Origin: Bremerella alba
GTDB taxonomy: Bacteria; Planctomycetota; Planctomycetia; Pirellulales; Pirellulaceae
DNA: 64,000 nt
NCBI RefSeq assembly: GCF_013618625.1
Contig: NZ_JABRWO010000006.1
Coordinates: 124,001 to 188,000, forward strand
Direction: 5' to 3'
The position numbers and the translations under genes are program-made. Shown in pieces: positions 55,301 to 63,672 of the stretch. Position 1 is the stretch's first letter; the number at the start of each line of letters is the position of its first letter. A model generated the notes under the pieces. It saw only the letters and a list, made by a program, of their open reading frames with translations, did not search any database and was not told the origin of the DNA.

Positions 55301-56103
55301 CGAATCTTTACCAACGCAAGGCAACCGGAAACCAGCAGGCCGCCGATCCCACGCGACGCTTGTTCAATGCACCTCAGCGTCGCCGGATGACAGCCGAACA
55401 GATCGTTGACTCGTTTCATGCAGCGGCCGGCAAGGAAATAGATGTCGAAACCCTTACGCTCGACCCGGACGGGAGACGACCGGCAAGCAACCGAAACAAC
55501 CTCGGACGCGTTGAGCGAGCCTGGATGCTGGCGAGCATCTCTAACGAGCGTGACCGGCCAAGTCTGACGCTTCCCCGAGTTTCAGTCGTTGATGACGTAA
55601 TGGTCGCGTTTGGCTGGTCGGCCGAACGTCAGATTCCACGCACCGATCGCGAAGACGAACCGAATATTCTTCAACCGGCAGTCATCGCTAACGGCACAAT
55701 GACCGTTTGGCTTACCAGGGCTTCCCACGACAGCCCTCTAGCTGACTTGGCGGTCAATGCGAAGTCTCCGGGGCAGTTGGTCGATTCGGTATTCTTGCGG
55801 TTTCTAAGCCGATTGCCAAGTGACCAGGAACGTGAGTTGTTTGTAGAGGCACTTCGACAGGGCTTCGATCAGCGGCTTGTTCCCAAAAGTCAGATCAAGC
55901 ATCCGGAACCCCTTGAGCGACTTCCTCAAGTAACTTGGTCCAACCATTTGCGGTCGGAAGCGAATACGATCCAGCAGGAACATGCTCGCCGGGCGAGAGT
56001 GGGACCTCCTAGCGACCCACGACTTCAGCCGCAGTGGCGTGAAGTCTATGAAGACATGGTGTGGAGTGTTGTCAATTTGCGAGAATTTGTTTGGATGCCC
56101 TAG
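52390..56103 (+). CDS. LamG-PSCyt1-DUF1549-DUF1553 protein
   Basis: 1237 aa, signal peptide [19 protein letters not shown]. Residues about 30-260 are a LamG/concanavalin-like jelly roll ([40 protein letters not shown], in part; [20 protein letters not shown]). A linker with a galactose-binding-like segment precedes the PSCyt1 haem domain (C573FRCH577, followed by [15 protein letters not shown]), DUF1549 ([18 protein letters not shown]; C808ARCHD) and DUF1553 (about 895-1180, [20 protein letters not shown]). Second such gene in the window, differing from the first by the N-terminal LamG, which may target the protein to a polysaccharide. 52 bp upstream of its DUF1501 partner. Confidence 0.92.
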   Translation: [1237 protein letters not shown]

Positions 56104-56155
56104 CAGCTTTTAGTTTTCGCAAGCGATTCAAACCACTAATAATAAGCGGATTCAA

Positions 56156-57451
56156 ATGAGCAATATTTACAAAAACTCAGGCGTCAATCGACGACAATTC
56201 CTTGCTGCTTCGGCAGCCACAGCCATGGCTACCTCCGTTGCTGGTGCCATGCCTCATGCAAACCCAGTTAGTGGCCAAGCCGAACACGTCATCTCCATAT
56301 GGCTTGGCGGCGGCATGGGGCAGATCGATACGTTCGACCCGAAGGCCAAAGGGGATCCAAAATCTCGGAAACCGGGTGCTTATTACGATGCCATCCCGAC
56401 ATGTGTCGATGATGTTCAGGTTTGCGAGCATCTTTCGAAGATGGCCCCCATCATGGATCGCGTGACCGCTGTTCGTACGGTAAATCATGCGGTCATCGAC
56501 GAGCACGCCGCAGCATCCAACTGGATGCATGTAGGTCGGCCGGTCAGTGGAACCGTAGTCTACCCATCGCTTGGCTCGATTATCTCCCACGAGCGTGGTG
56601 CCGCATCGGATGGTGTGCCGGCTTACGTTCTGATCGGATATCCAAATGCGACACGCGGGCCTGGCTTCTTGGGTGCTCAGCACAGTTATCTCTATCTGAC
56701 AGACACCGGGCGCGGCCCGGCAGGTCTCTCTCCTCCTTTGGGCGTGGATCACGATCGTCAGCAGCGTCGCGATAGTTTCCTGTCGAAGCTTCGCGACCTC
56801 CAGCCAGACACAAGGGAGACCGTCTTGAAGGATTACGAGGCAACCATTGACCTAAGTAGAAAGCTTAGTGGTCCCGAATTCATAAGCAGTTTTGACCTCA
56901 ACCAAGAGGCGTCTGACCTACGAGAAGGATACGGTGGAGAGTTCGGTCAGCGGTGCTTGTTGGCTCGGCGTCTGGTCGAACGAGGAGTTCGATTCATCGA
57001 GGTCTCGCACAACCTCAACTTTTTGAATGGCGCCGGTTGGGACGTCCACAACGGCGGCATTCTTGAGCAGCACAAGTTGATTCAGGAACTCGACAGGGCG
57101 GTAGCGGCGTTAATTCTCGATCTTGAACAACGGAAGATACTTGATAAGACGCTGATTGTGATCACAACAGAGTTCGGTCGACCGCCGGAATTTGACAGTG
57201 GTGGGGGACGGGGACACCAAGGGTCGGCATTTACGTGCGTGTTGGCTGGCGGTGGACTGAATCACTCTGGTGCCTATGGTCAGACTGACGAACTTTCAAA
57301 GAAGATTGTCAGCGATCCTGTTTCAGTCCCGGACTTCTTCGCGACTATTCACGCGGCAATGGGCATCGATTATGGGAAGTCGCTTTACAATGGCGATCGC
57401 CCTGTTCCAATCACCGATGGCGGCCAACCCATCAAGGCCTTGTTTGCTTAG
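56156..57451 (+). CDS. DUF1501 protein, Tat-exported, partner of the LamG-DUF1553 protein
   Basis: 431 aa, somewhat shorter than the first copy (489 aa). Twin-arginine leader [21 protein letters not shown] (residues about 10-30). DUF1501 blocks: [41 protein letters not shown] (in part), [20 protein letters not shown] and [39 protein letters not shown]. No formylglycine site. Convergent with dprA, 10 bp apart, with no evident terminator between them. Confidence 0.93.
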   Translation: MSNIYKNSGVNRRQFLAASAATAMATSVAGAMPHANPVSGQAEHVISIWLGGGMGQIDTFDPKAKGDPKSRKPGAYYDAIPTCVDDVQVCEHLSKMAPIMDRVTAVRTVNHAVIDEHAAASNWMHVGRPVSGTVVYPSLGSIISHERGAASDGVPAYVLIGYPNATRGPGFLGAQHSYLYLTDTGRGPAGLSPPLGVDHDRQQRRDSFLSKLRDLQPDTRETVLKDYEATIDLSRKLSGPEFISSFDLNQEASDLREGYGGEFGQRCLLARRLVERGVRFIEVSHNLNFLNGAGWDVHNGGILEQHKLIQELDRAVAALILDLEQRKILDKTLIVITTEFGRPPEFDSGGGRGHQGSAFTCVLAGGGLNHSGAYGQTDELSKKIVSDPVSVPDFFATIHAAMGIDYGKSLYNGDRPVPITDGGQPIKALFA

Positions 57452-57461
57452 CGATTCACGT

Positions 57462-58631
57462 TTAAGCAATTCGCTGCACGGTCGTGCCGTTAGTCCGCAC
57501 AATAAGTCGTTTCATTTCTAAGATGCTAAGCGTGGACAACACGCGGTGCACCGGCAACTTAGATCGCGCCACGAGTGCATCCAAAGACATCGGTGCCAGA
57601 TCGATGTGCTGAAGAACCTGCTGTTCCTGATCGTTCAGTTTTAGCTCTGCCGGCTGAATAACGGTCTGGGCTTGCGAAATTTGTAGCGGTTTCTGAAGTG
57701 GACCGAGTTGCTCAATTACGTCGTCGACCGACTGAACAAGCGTAGCGCCATCACGGATCAGGCTATTCACTCCTCGCGCGACGGGGTTGTCAATTTGTCC
57801 AGGCAATGCGAAGACCTCGCGATTCTGTTCCATTGCCATGCGAGCTGAAATTAATGCTCCACTTCGCGTTGCGGCTTCAATAATGACGACTCCTAAACTC
57901 ATCCCGGTAATCAAGCGATTACGCTGTGGAAATGCTCCGGCGATGGGGCTTACCAAAGGTGCCGCTTCGCTGACGATTGCTCCGCTGCCGGTAACTTCTT
58001 CGGCAAGGTCCACGTGTTCCGGCGGATAAATTTTCGAGACACCCCCTCCTAGAAAAGCAATCGTTCGTCCTTTGGCCTTGATCGCCCCGCGATGAGCCGC
58101 AGCATCGATTCCACGGGCCAGCCCGCTGACAATGGTGAAGCCGGCTTTTGCCAATTCATAACCGAAACGCTCGGCCTGCTTTTTGCCATAGTGGGTGGCA
58201 TGTCGAGTTCCCACTATGGCCACGGCCAGTTCGTCACAGGGGAGAATCTCACCTTTGACAAACAGCAAAGTGGGCGGATCAGCGATTTCACAAAGAAGCT
58301 CTGGGAAGCTATCGGAGGATCGAGTCAAAATTTGTATGCCGAAGTCTCTGCAATGCTCCAGTTCGCTCTGCACATCGAACTGACTGGCGGAAACAATTGT
58401 TTTAGCAACTTTAGGACCAATGCCAGACACTGCCTGAAGCTGGCTAGAAGTTGCTGCCATCGCAGCAGAAAGCGACCCGAAATAAGATTGAAGTGCCTGA
58501 ACTTTTGCAGGACCAATTCCGGAACTGAGTGCTAGGCGTAAAGCGGCTATAAACTCAGGATCTTGCAGCGTATTATCGTCGACGGAACTCATTCGAGCAG
58601 GCACCTTGGAGACTGGATTTGAGTCCGCCAT
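57462..58631 (-). CDS. dprA: DNA-processing protein DprA
   Basis: 389 aa. Cytoplasmic RecA loader for incoming single-stranded DNA in natural transformation. Helix-hairpin-helix start (SGIGPAKVQALQSYFG; SGIGPKVAKTI), then the Rossmann-like core: AVAIVGTRHATHYGKKQAERF, FTIVSGLARGIDAAAHRGA, TIAFLGGGVSKIYPPEH, FPQRNRLITGMSLGVVIIEA (in part) and a C-terminal winged helix (PMSLDALVARSKLPVHRVLS). A second ATG at 58592 would shorten it by 13 residues. Confidence 0.96.
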   Translation of the reverse strand: MADSNPVSKVPARMSSVDDNTLQDPEFIAALRLALSSGIGPAKVQALQSYFGSLSAAMAATSSQLQAVSGIGPKVAKTIVSASQFDVQSELEHCRDFGIQILTRSSDSFPELLCEIADPPTLLFVKGEILPCDELAVAIVGTRHATHYGKKQAERFGYELAKAGFTIVSGLARGIDAAAHRGAIKAKGRTIAFLGGGVSKIYPPEHVDLAEEVTGSGAIVSEAAPLVSPIAGAFPQRNRLITGMSLGVVIIEAATRSGALISARMAMEQNREVFALPGQIDNPVARGVNSLIRDGATLVQSVDDVIEQLGPLQKPLQISQAQTVIQPAELKLNDQEQQVLQHIDLAPMSLDALVARSKLPVHRVLSTLSILEMKRLIVRTNGTTVQRIA

Positions 58632-58673
58632 TATAGGGGGTGCTGGCTGGGTGTCGAGAAGATTATCGCGTCA

Positions 58674-59795
58674 CTAACTCGCGTATCCGTCTGTCCAGGC
58701 TTCCATGGCGACCGCAGACGGAACGTCTGACGTGAGCACGACTTTTCCAAAACAGTGCGGAACGATGAATCTTAGCTTGCCGTGTTCCACTTTCTTGTCG
58801 CGCTGCATGACAGATAAGATGGCTTCTTCATTTAACTTCGGCACATCGACCGGCAACTCAAGTGCGGTCAGAAGATTGTGTTGCCGCTGGGTCGCCTCCG
58901 AGTTGAACACGCCAAGTTTCTCACCCAGTCGAGATGCGCACAGCATCCCTACCGCAACGGCCTCGCCGTGGAGGTATTCACCGTAGCCGGACACCGTTTC
59001 CAACGCATGGCAGTAGGTGTGGCCGTAGTTAAGTATCGCACGCAGTCCAGTCGTTTCGCGTTCATCTTCGGCGACAACTTGGGCTTTCAATTCACAGCTT
59101 CGCGCGACAATCTTCTGGAGCACGGTCGAATTGCGATTAAGAATCGGTTGAACATTCGCTTCGAGAAACTCGAAAAATTCCGGATCCAAAATCACTCCGT
59201 ACTTCACAACTTCCGCCAGACCAGATAGGTACTCGCGTCGTGGAAGCGTCTCCAGTACGGCTGTATCGATCAGCACGCCTTGGGGTTGCCAGAAACAACC
59301 CACGATATTTTTCGCAGCCGGTAGATTGATACCAACTTTCCCACCCACACTACTGTCGACCTGAGCAAGTAGTGTGGTCGGAATCTGAAAGAAATCGAGT
59401 CCGCGGGTCATGGTTGCGGCAATGAAGCCGGCCAGGTCACCGATCACGCCTCCCCCCAGGGCCACCACAATCGACTTACGATCGACACGATTGGCTATGG
59501 CTTTTTCCCATAGGTCTTGGGAAGTTGCCACCGATTTGCTCGGTTCGCCCGCAGGAACGACTAGTTTGGTAACGCGAATATTTTCCGCTTCTAGACTTTC
59601 ATTCACAGGATCAAGAAAGTGTTTGGCTACGTTTGCGTCGCTGATCAGCACCGCATGGGTTACGCTCCGCAGCGAAGTGATCCAACGGCCCACTTCTGGC
59701 AGATTCCCCGTTCCTATGGAAATGTCATAAGAACGCTCTGACAAAGGAACGTGAACTGTCTGCGATGCGAAAGCACTAGGGTTTGTCGGTGTCAT
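58674..59795 (-). CDS. aroB: 3-dehydroquinate synthase
   Basis: 373 aa. Second step of the shikimate pathway: DAHP to 3-dehydroquinate, NAD+ and Zn/Co dependent, cytoplasmic. NAD-binding VALGGGVIGDLAGFIAAT; IPTTLLAQVDSSVGGKVGIN; metal ligands in ILNYGHTYCHALE (His), GEYLHGEAVAVGM (His) and the RDKK loop. Full length and typical. Upstream neighbour on the strand is the small protein at 59825, 29 bp away. Confidence 0.97.
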   Translation of the reverse strand: MTPTNPSAFASQTVHVPLSERSYDISIGTGNLPEVGRWITSLRSVTHAVLISDANVAKHFLDPVNESLEAENIRVTKLVVPAGEPSKSVATSQDLWEKAIANRVDRKSIVVALGGGVIGDLAGFIAATMTRGLDFFQIPTTLLAQVDSSVGGKVGINLPAAKNIVGCFWQPQGVLIDTAVLETLPRREYLSGLAEVVKYGVILDPEFFEFLEANVQPILNRNSTVLQKIVARSCELKAQVVAEDERETTGLRAILNYGHTYCHALETVSGYGEYLHGEAVAVGMLCASRLGEKLGVFNSEATQRQHNLLTALELPVDVPKLNEEAILSVMQRDKKVEHGKLRFIVPHCFGKVVLTSDVPSAVAMEAWTDGYAS

Positions 59796-59824
59796 TTAGA
59801 TCTTCGGGGATATTCTGGGCTTGA

Positions 59825-60055
59825 TTAGGGTTTCGCTTCCAGCCGCGCCACGTCTTCCTGTGTAACGGTAATCTGACGACAAAAGCCTGTATGCAGGCGA
59901 ACGTACTCCAAATGATTGCACGAGGCGGCATCCGCATGAAGGCACCGAGCTATCTTCTCGCGTTCTTCCACAGGAAAATCGGCGAGCTCTTCAGACCAGA
60001 TGGTTTTTTCCTCGACAATTAACGATTCGCGGTAGGGGTCGAATTTGTCCGGCAA
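59825..60055 (-). CDS. Small uncharacterised protein, 76 aa
   Basis: Not recognised. 76 residues, charged, two cysteines (CLHADAASC), no signal peptide or membrane helix. Likely real because the frame fills the space between aroB and the divergent gene at 60171 without gaps, and codon choice resembles the neighbours. Could be co-transcribed with aroB. Confidence 0.55.
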   Translation of the reverse strand: MPDKFDPYRESLIVEEKTIWSEELADFPVEEREKIARCLHADAASCNHLEYVRLHTGFCRQITVTQEDVARLEAKP

Positions 60056-60170
60056 CTGACTATCCTTTGAGAGTCAAGGCACGCAACTTGGGTTCGCCGC
60101 CACGACGATCCTGTGCGTATCGAGTATAAATCAGGTGAGCTTCGCCGAACATTCCCGATAGGAGATCTCG

Positions 60171-60671
60171 TTGGCACCTTCGCGTATGAATTCGACTTCT
60201 CGTCTCGGCATTGGCTCAGGCAAGCTGGTCGTCACTTCAATGGTACTGATCGCAGCGATTCTGGCAGGCGTTACTGTCTGGCATCATTGGTCGAAAGGGT
60301 ATGCGTCGATTGCCTATTGGGGAGCAGCCAATGGCGAAAATATTCGCTACGCCCCGGCCGTACAGTTGAAGACTAGCGGCAAAACCTTCGATATTTCCAT
60401 GGGACGCGGATTAGTTCATTTTCGCCAGGCATTGATCGAAGACGCCAGTTTCACAGAAGTCACTACCGAAGAATCTGCTCAGCCAAATTGGACGCATGAA
60501 GTAATCTTTTCATGGCCAGAAAAGACTGATGCAACGATTGTTCTGTTCGATCTCAATAAGGGGTTGCTTGGGCTGTCCGATCACCCCAAAGTGCTCGTCG
60601 CTAAACCAGAACCGACGGCCAGCGGTCTCACCACATTCTTCGAGGATGTGACTTCGACAGCATCTCGATAA
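60171..60671 (+). CDS. Single-pass membrane-anchored protein of unknown function
   Basis: 166 aa if started at the TTG at 60171, favoured by AGGAG at 6-nt spacing; the first ATG is at 60186, 21 nt from that site, and would give 161 aa. One N-terminal helix (LVVTSMVLIAAILAGVTVW) then an exported or periplasmic beta-rich part (FDISMGRGLVHFRQAL; VIFSWPEKTDATIVLFDLNK). I recognise no family. Convergent with the rhomboid gene. Confidence 0.65.
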   Translation: MAPSRMNSTSRLGIGSGKLVVTSMVLIAAILAGVTVWHHWSKGYASIAYWGAANGENIRYAPAVQLKTSGKTFDISMGRGLVHFRQALIEDASFTEVTTEESAQPNWTHEVIFSWPEKTDATIVLFDLNKGLLGLSDHPKVLVAKPEPTASGLTTFFEDVTSTASR

Positions 60672-60684
60672 GGCAATCGGCGTT

Positions 60685-61689
60685 CTATCGCCGGGACATC
60701 GATTGGATGAATCCCATAAGCATCCCGGCCACCAGCCCTCCGGTGTGTGCCAAGTTAGCGACACCGCCCATCATGCCGAACCAGCAGAGGAAAAACCACA
60801 TCATTAAAATGATAATAGACGACTGGTTGATCATGATTCCGAAGGTTGGATCATTGTTGGAACGCATCCATAGGTATCCGAATAGCCCATACACCACGCC
60901 GGAGTAGCCTAGGAAATTTACCCCGCCGTAGAAACGTTCGTATTGAACCAAGTTGCCGCCATACAGGTCGATGTACATGGGGATGACGCCTTGGGCTAGA
61001 TTACCGGCCAGTGCCAACCCGAGATTCAATAGCAGGAATTGAACGCTACCCATCCTTCGTTCCAAGATGGGACCCAACATGAAAAGCATGTACATGTTGA
61101 AGCCAACATGCAAAATAGCCATGCTTCCATTGCGGGCGTGGAGAAATGCCGGGGTGATCAATCGCCAGACTTGCCCTCGTTCGATCGTGCGAAGTGAGTT
61201 GGGTTCAGGCGAAATTCCATATGCTTGTAAGTCACTAGGGGAAAGAAAGCTGAGAGCCCCATAAATTTGGTCACCCAAGCCGGGGTCTTTGGCTGAGTAG
61301 TTGGAGGCAAACATGCCAGCAAGTGCGATCACGATGCAGATGATCATGATGCCTTTGGTGACGGGGGCTCCGGAAAGCCCGGCGCCAGCGGCAACAGAAC
61401 GATGCTTCACCTCGTGAACGTTCTTGCGACGTTCCTTTTCGCGAAGCTGCTCCATCTTGCGTATGCCGGAAGCTTCCTCTCCAGCGGTACGATACCGACG
61501 ATCATCGGGGTTAGAGCGAAACGCCTCTAGTTCGGTACGTGCTTGATCAACCTGGTTTTCTTCATGGATCCAGACGGACCATTCGCCCTGCGAGTTTGCA
61601 TCGGCTTTGGAGTGGATGCCTTGCGTCAACAAATAGTCGACAAAGCGGGTAGCATGGTTTTCGGAAGTGAGATTACCAATTTGGCGCAT
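60685..61689 (-). CDS. Rhomboid-family intramembrane serine protease
   Basis: 334 aa. Cytosolic N-terminal region (about 1-110, ATRFVDYLLTQGIHSKAD; a GlpG-like N-domain) followed by six or seven membrane helices. Catalytic serine S263 in NFLGYSGVVYGLFGYL and the catalytic histidine H315 in LAHTGGLVAGMLMGF; the loop-1 region WRLITPAFLHARN and HVGFNMYMLFMLGPILE are typical. Cleaves transmembrane segments of other membrane proteins; substrates unknown. Its stop is 11 bp downstream (minus strand) of nagB's, that is, nagB precedes it by 12 bp on the same strand. Confidence 0.93.
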   Translation of the reverse strand: MRQIGNLTSENHATRFVDYLLTQGIHSKADANSQGEWSVWIHEENQVDQARTELEAFRSNPDDRRYRTAGEEASGIRKMEQLREKERRKNVHEVKHRSVAAGAGLSGAPVTKGIMIICIVIALAGMFASNYSAKDPGLGDQIYGALSFLSPSDLQAYGISPEPNSLRTIERGQVWRLITPAFLHARNGSMAILHVGFNMYMLFMLGPILERRMGSVQFLLLNLGLALAGNLAQGVIPMYIDLYGGNLVQYERFYGGVNFLGYSGVVYGLFGYLWMRSNNDPTFGIMINQSSIIILMMWFFLCWFGMMGGVANLAHTGGLVAGMLMGFIQSMSRR

Positions 61690-61701
61690 GACAACCTGTG
61701 G

Positions 61702-62493
61702 TTATTTGACTTCTCCGGATTGAAGCCGCCGGTGCGCTTCCTCTACTTCATCGTAGTAGGAACGCCGCTGCAATTGCGAGGCCGATTCTTCGTCGAGAAT
61801 GACGACCACGTCCCGATGGAACTGCAATGCGCTTCCGGTGACTTGTGCCGTTACGGGCCCTTCGACCGTCGCGGCGATTGCTTCGGCCTTTTCCTTGCCG
61901 AATGCGAGAAGTATACACTTCTTCGATTCCAGAATGGTACCCACCCCCATCGTGATGGCCAAGCGAGGCACATCTTCGGCGGTCCCAAAAAATCTCGCAT
62001 TATCGCGAATCGTTTCTGGGGCCAGCGTCTTCAGGCGAGTACGACTTCCAAGCGATGAACCAGGCTCGTTGAAAGCGATATGTCCGTCCCGACCAATTCC
62101 CAAGATCTGGAAATCTATGCCACCGGCTTCGTCGATCATGGTTTCGTATTGAGATCCATAGGTCTCATAATCGAGGGCCCGCCCGTCGGGGACGTGAGTA
62201 TTGCGGATGTCGATATTGATGTGACGAAAGAGGTTTTCCGTCATGAAGTGGCGATAGCTTTGCGGGTGGGTAGGTGGCAGGCCTACATATTCATCCAAGT
62301 TAAAAGAGGTAATCCGCGAAAAATCAAGCCCTTCGCTCTGGTGCATACGGATGAGCTCTTGATAGAGCTTCAGGGGGGTTCCGCCGGTCGCTAAACCCAG
62401 GATAGCACGAGGTTTCTTGCGAATAAGCTGGGCGACAATCGCGGCGGCACGTTGACTTCCGTGTTCAGCCGAAGGTTCGATAATGACACGCAC
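61702..62493 (-). CDS. nagB: Glucosamine-6-phosphate deaminase
   Basis: 263 aa. Converts GlcN-6-phosphate to fructose-6-phosphate and ammonia, the last step that brings amino-sugar carbon, including MurQ-derived GlcNAc-6P after NagA, into glycolysis. Motifs GLATGGTPLKLYQELI, SFNLDEYVGLP (catalytic Asp/Glu), LGIGRDGHIAFNEPGSSL with the DGH and E of the active site, and TMGVGTILESK. Length agrees with E. coli NagB (266). About 16 kb from the MurNAc locus; nagA was not found in the window. Confidence 0.96.
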   Translation of the reverse strand: MRVIIEPSAEHGSQRAAAIVAQLIRKKPRAILGLATGGTPLKLYQELIRMHQSEGLDFSRITSFNLDEYVGLPPTHPQSYRHFMTENLFRHINIDIRNTHVPDGRALDYETYGSQYETMIDEAGGIDFQILGIGRDGHIAFNEPGSSLGSRTRLKTLAPETIRDNARFFGTAEDVPRLAITMGVGTILESKKCILLAFGKEKAEAIAATVEGPVTAQVTGSALQFHRDVVVILDEESASQLQRRSYYDEVEEAHRRLQSGEVK

Positions 62494-62728
62494 TTGGCGT
62501 TTCCTCTATCTTCATGTTAGGGCTTGAGAACTTAATGCTATCAAGCCCTCGATCATAGACCACCGGCACTTAGCGGAAAAGGCAACGACCATATAAACGT
62601 GCGCGGGAATTCAGGGAAAACCGGTCTGGAATTCAATTGGCAGTCCTGATTACAATCCTTCGCAATGCTGGCACCGCTGCACGCGCCAGAATTGTCGGAA
62701 AGTTTCGCTTTACAACAAGGAGGTTGTC

Positions 62729-63565
62729 ATGCGGTCGATTGCTATTTTGAATCAAAAAGGGGGCGTTGGAAAAACGACCACCGCAGTCAACCTCGCTTCC
62801 GCCATTGCCCGCAAAGGGTATAAAGTCTGCGTCCTGGACCTCGATCCTCAGGCCCATGCCTCGCTTCATTTAGGGATTGGCGTCGCGTCGGGGACTGAAT
62901 CGATTTACCAAGTCCTCATGGGCGAAGCATCGCTTGAAGAAGTGCGTCATCAGGCAGGCGAAAACATTTGGTGTATCCCGGCTCACCTCGATTTAGCCGC
63001 CGCTGAGATGGAACTTGCCGGAGAAGTCGGTCGCGAGATGATCTTGCGTGATGCGATGGAAGTTCACGGCCAGCAATACGATTACTTGATCATTGATTGC
63101 CCTCCTAGCCTGGGCGTTCTGACTCTCAATGCACTGGCTTGTGTTGACGAAGTATTTCTACCGCTACAGCCTCACTTCCTTGCTTTGCACGGGTTGAGCA
63201 AATTGCTCCGTACGGTGGATATCGTTTCTAAGCGAATCAATCCCGAATTGAAGCTCACCGGGGTGGTACTTTGCCTGTTTGAGTCTGGAACGCGACTGGC
63301 CGGAGAAGTGGCCGGCGACGTTCACGAGTTCTTCAGCAAGGGAACGGCAGAAGGAAAAACCTGGGCGGGCGCTGAAGTTTTTCAGACTCGTATCCGTCGT
63401 AATATCCGCTTGGCAGAAGCTCCCAGTTTTGGGCAGTCGATATTTGATTATGACCCCAATTCCAACGGTGCTGAAGACTATACCAACCTCGCACGGGAAG
63501 TGTTGGGGCTGGGATTGGCGAGTAAATCATCCGATGAGAAGATGGTTGAATCGGCGGCAGCTTAG
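62729..63565 (+). CDS. ParA/MinD-type P-loop ATPase
   Basis: 278 aa. Deviant Walker A ILNQKGGVGKTTTAVNLAS, switch strand VLDLDPQAHASLHLGI, Walker B YLIIDCPPSLGVLTLNALA. AAGGAGG-type ribosome site 8 nt before the ATG, the strongest in the window. No parB gene or obvious parS lies next to it, so it could be an orphan ParA that positions another cargo (as do many chromosomal ParA-like proteins) instead of segregating DNA. Confidence 0.92.
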   Translation: MRSIAILNQKGGVGKTTTAVNLASAIARKGYKVCVLDLDPQAHASLHLGIGVASGTESIYQVLMGEASLEEVRHQAGENIWCIPAHLDLAAAEMELAGEVGREMILRDAMEVHGQQYDYLIIDCPPSLGVLTLNALACVDEVFLPLQPHFLALHGLSKLLRTVDIVSKRINPELKLTGVVLCLFESGTRLAGEVAGDVHEFFSKGTAEGKTWAGAEVFQTRIRRNIRLAEAPSFGQSIFDYDPNSNGAEDYTNLAREVLGLGLASKSSDEKMVESAAA

Positions 63566-63620
63566 AATCGTAAATTGGTACTTAGACGTTGATTCTTCTC
63601 CCATGCGACGGTATTGATTA

Positions 63621-63647
63621 AATGGACAGAAAGTGTCGTCCATTTTT
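63621..63647 (+). terminator. Intrinsic terminator after the ParA-type gene
   Basis: AATGGAC, a 10-nt loop, GTCCATT, followed by TTT: a perfect 7-bp stem and T run, 56 bp after the stop codon. Confidence 0.55.
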
Positions 63648-63672
63648 CGATCCGGGAGGGGATATCTAGCGA

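Noticed and set aside
62729-63565. Calling this the chromosome-segregation parA, with an origin nearby
   Set aside because: No parB, parS, dnaA or gid-type neighbours are visible, so an origin claim is unsupported.
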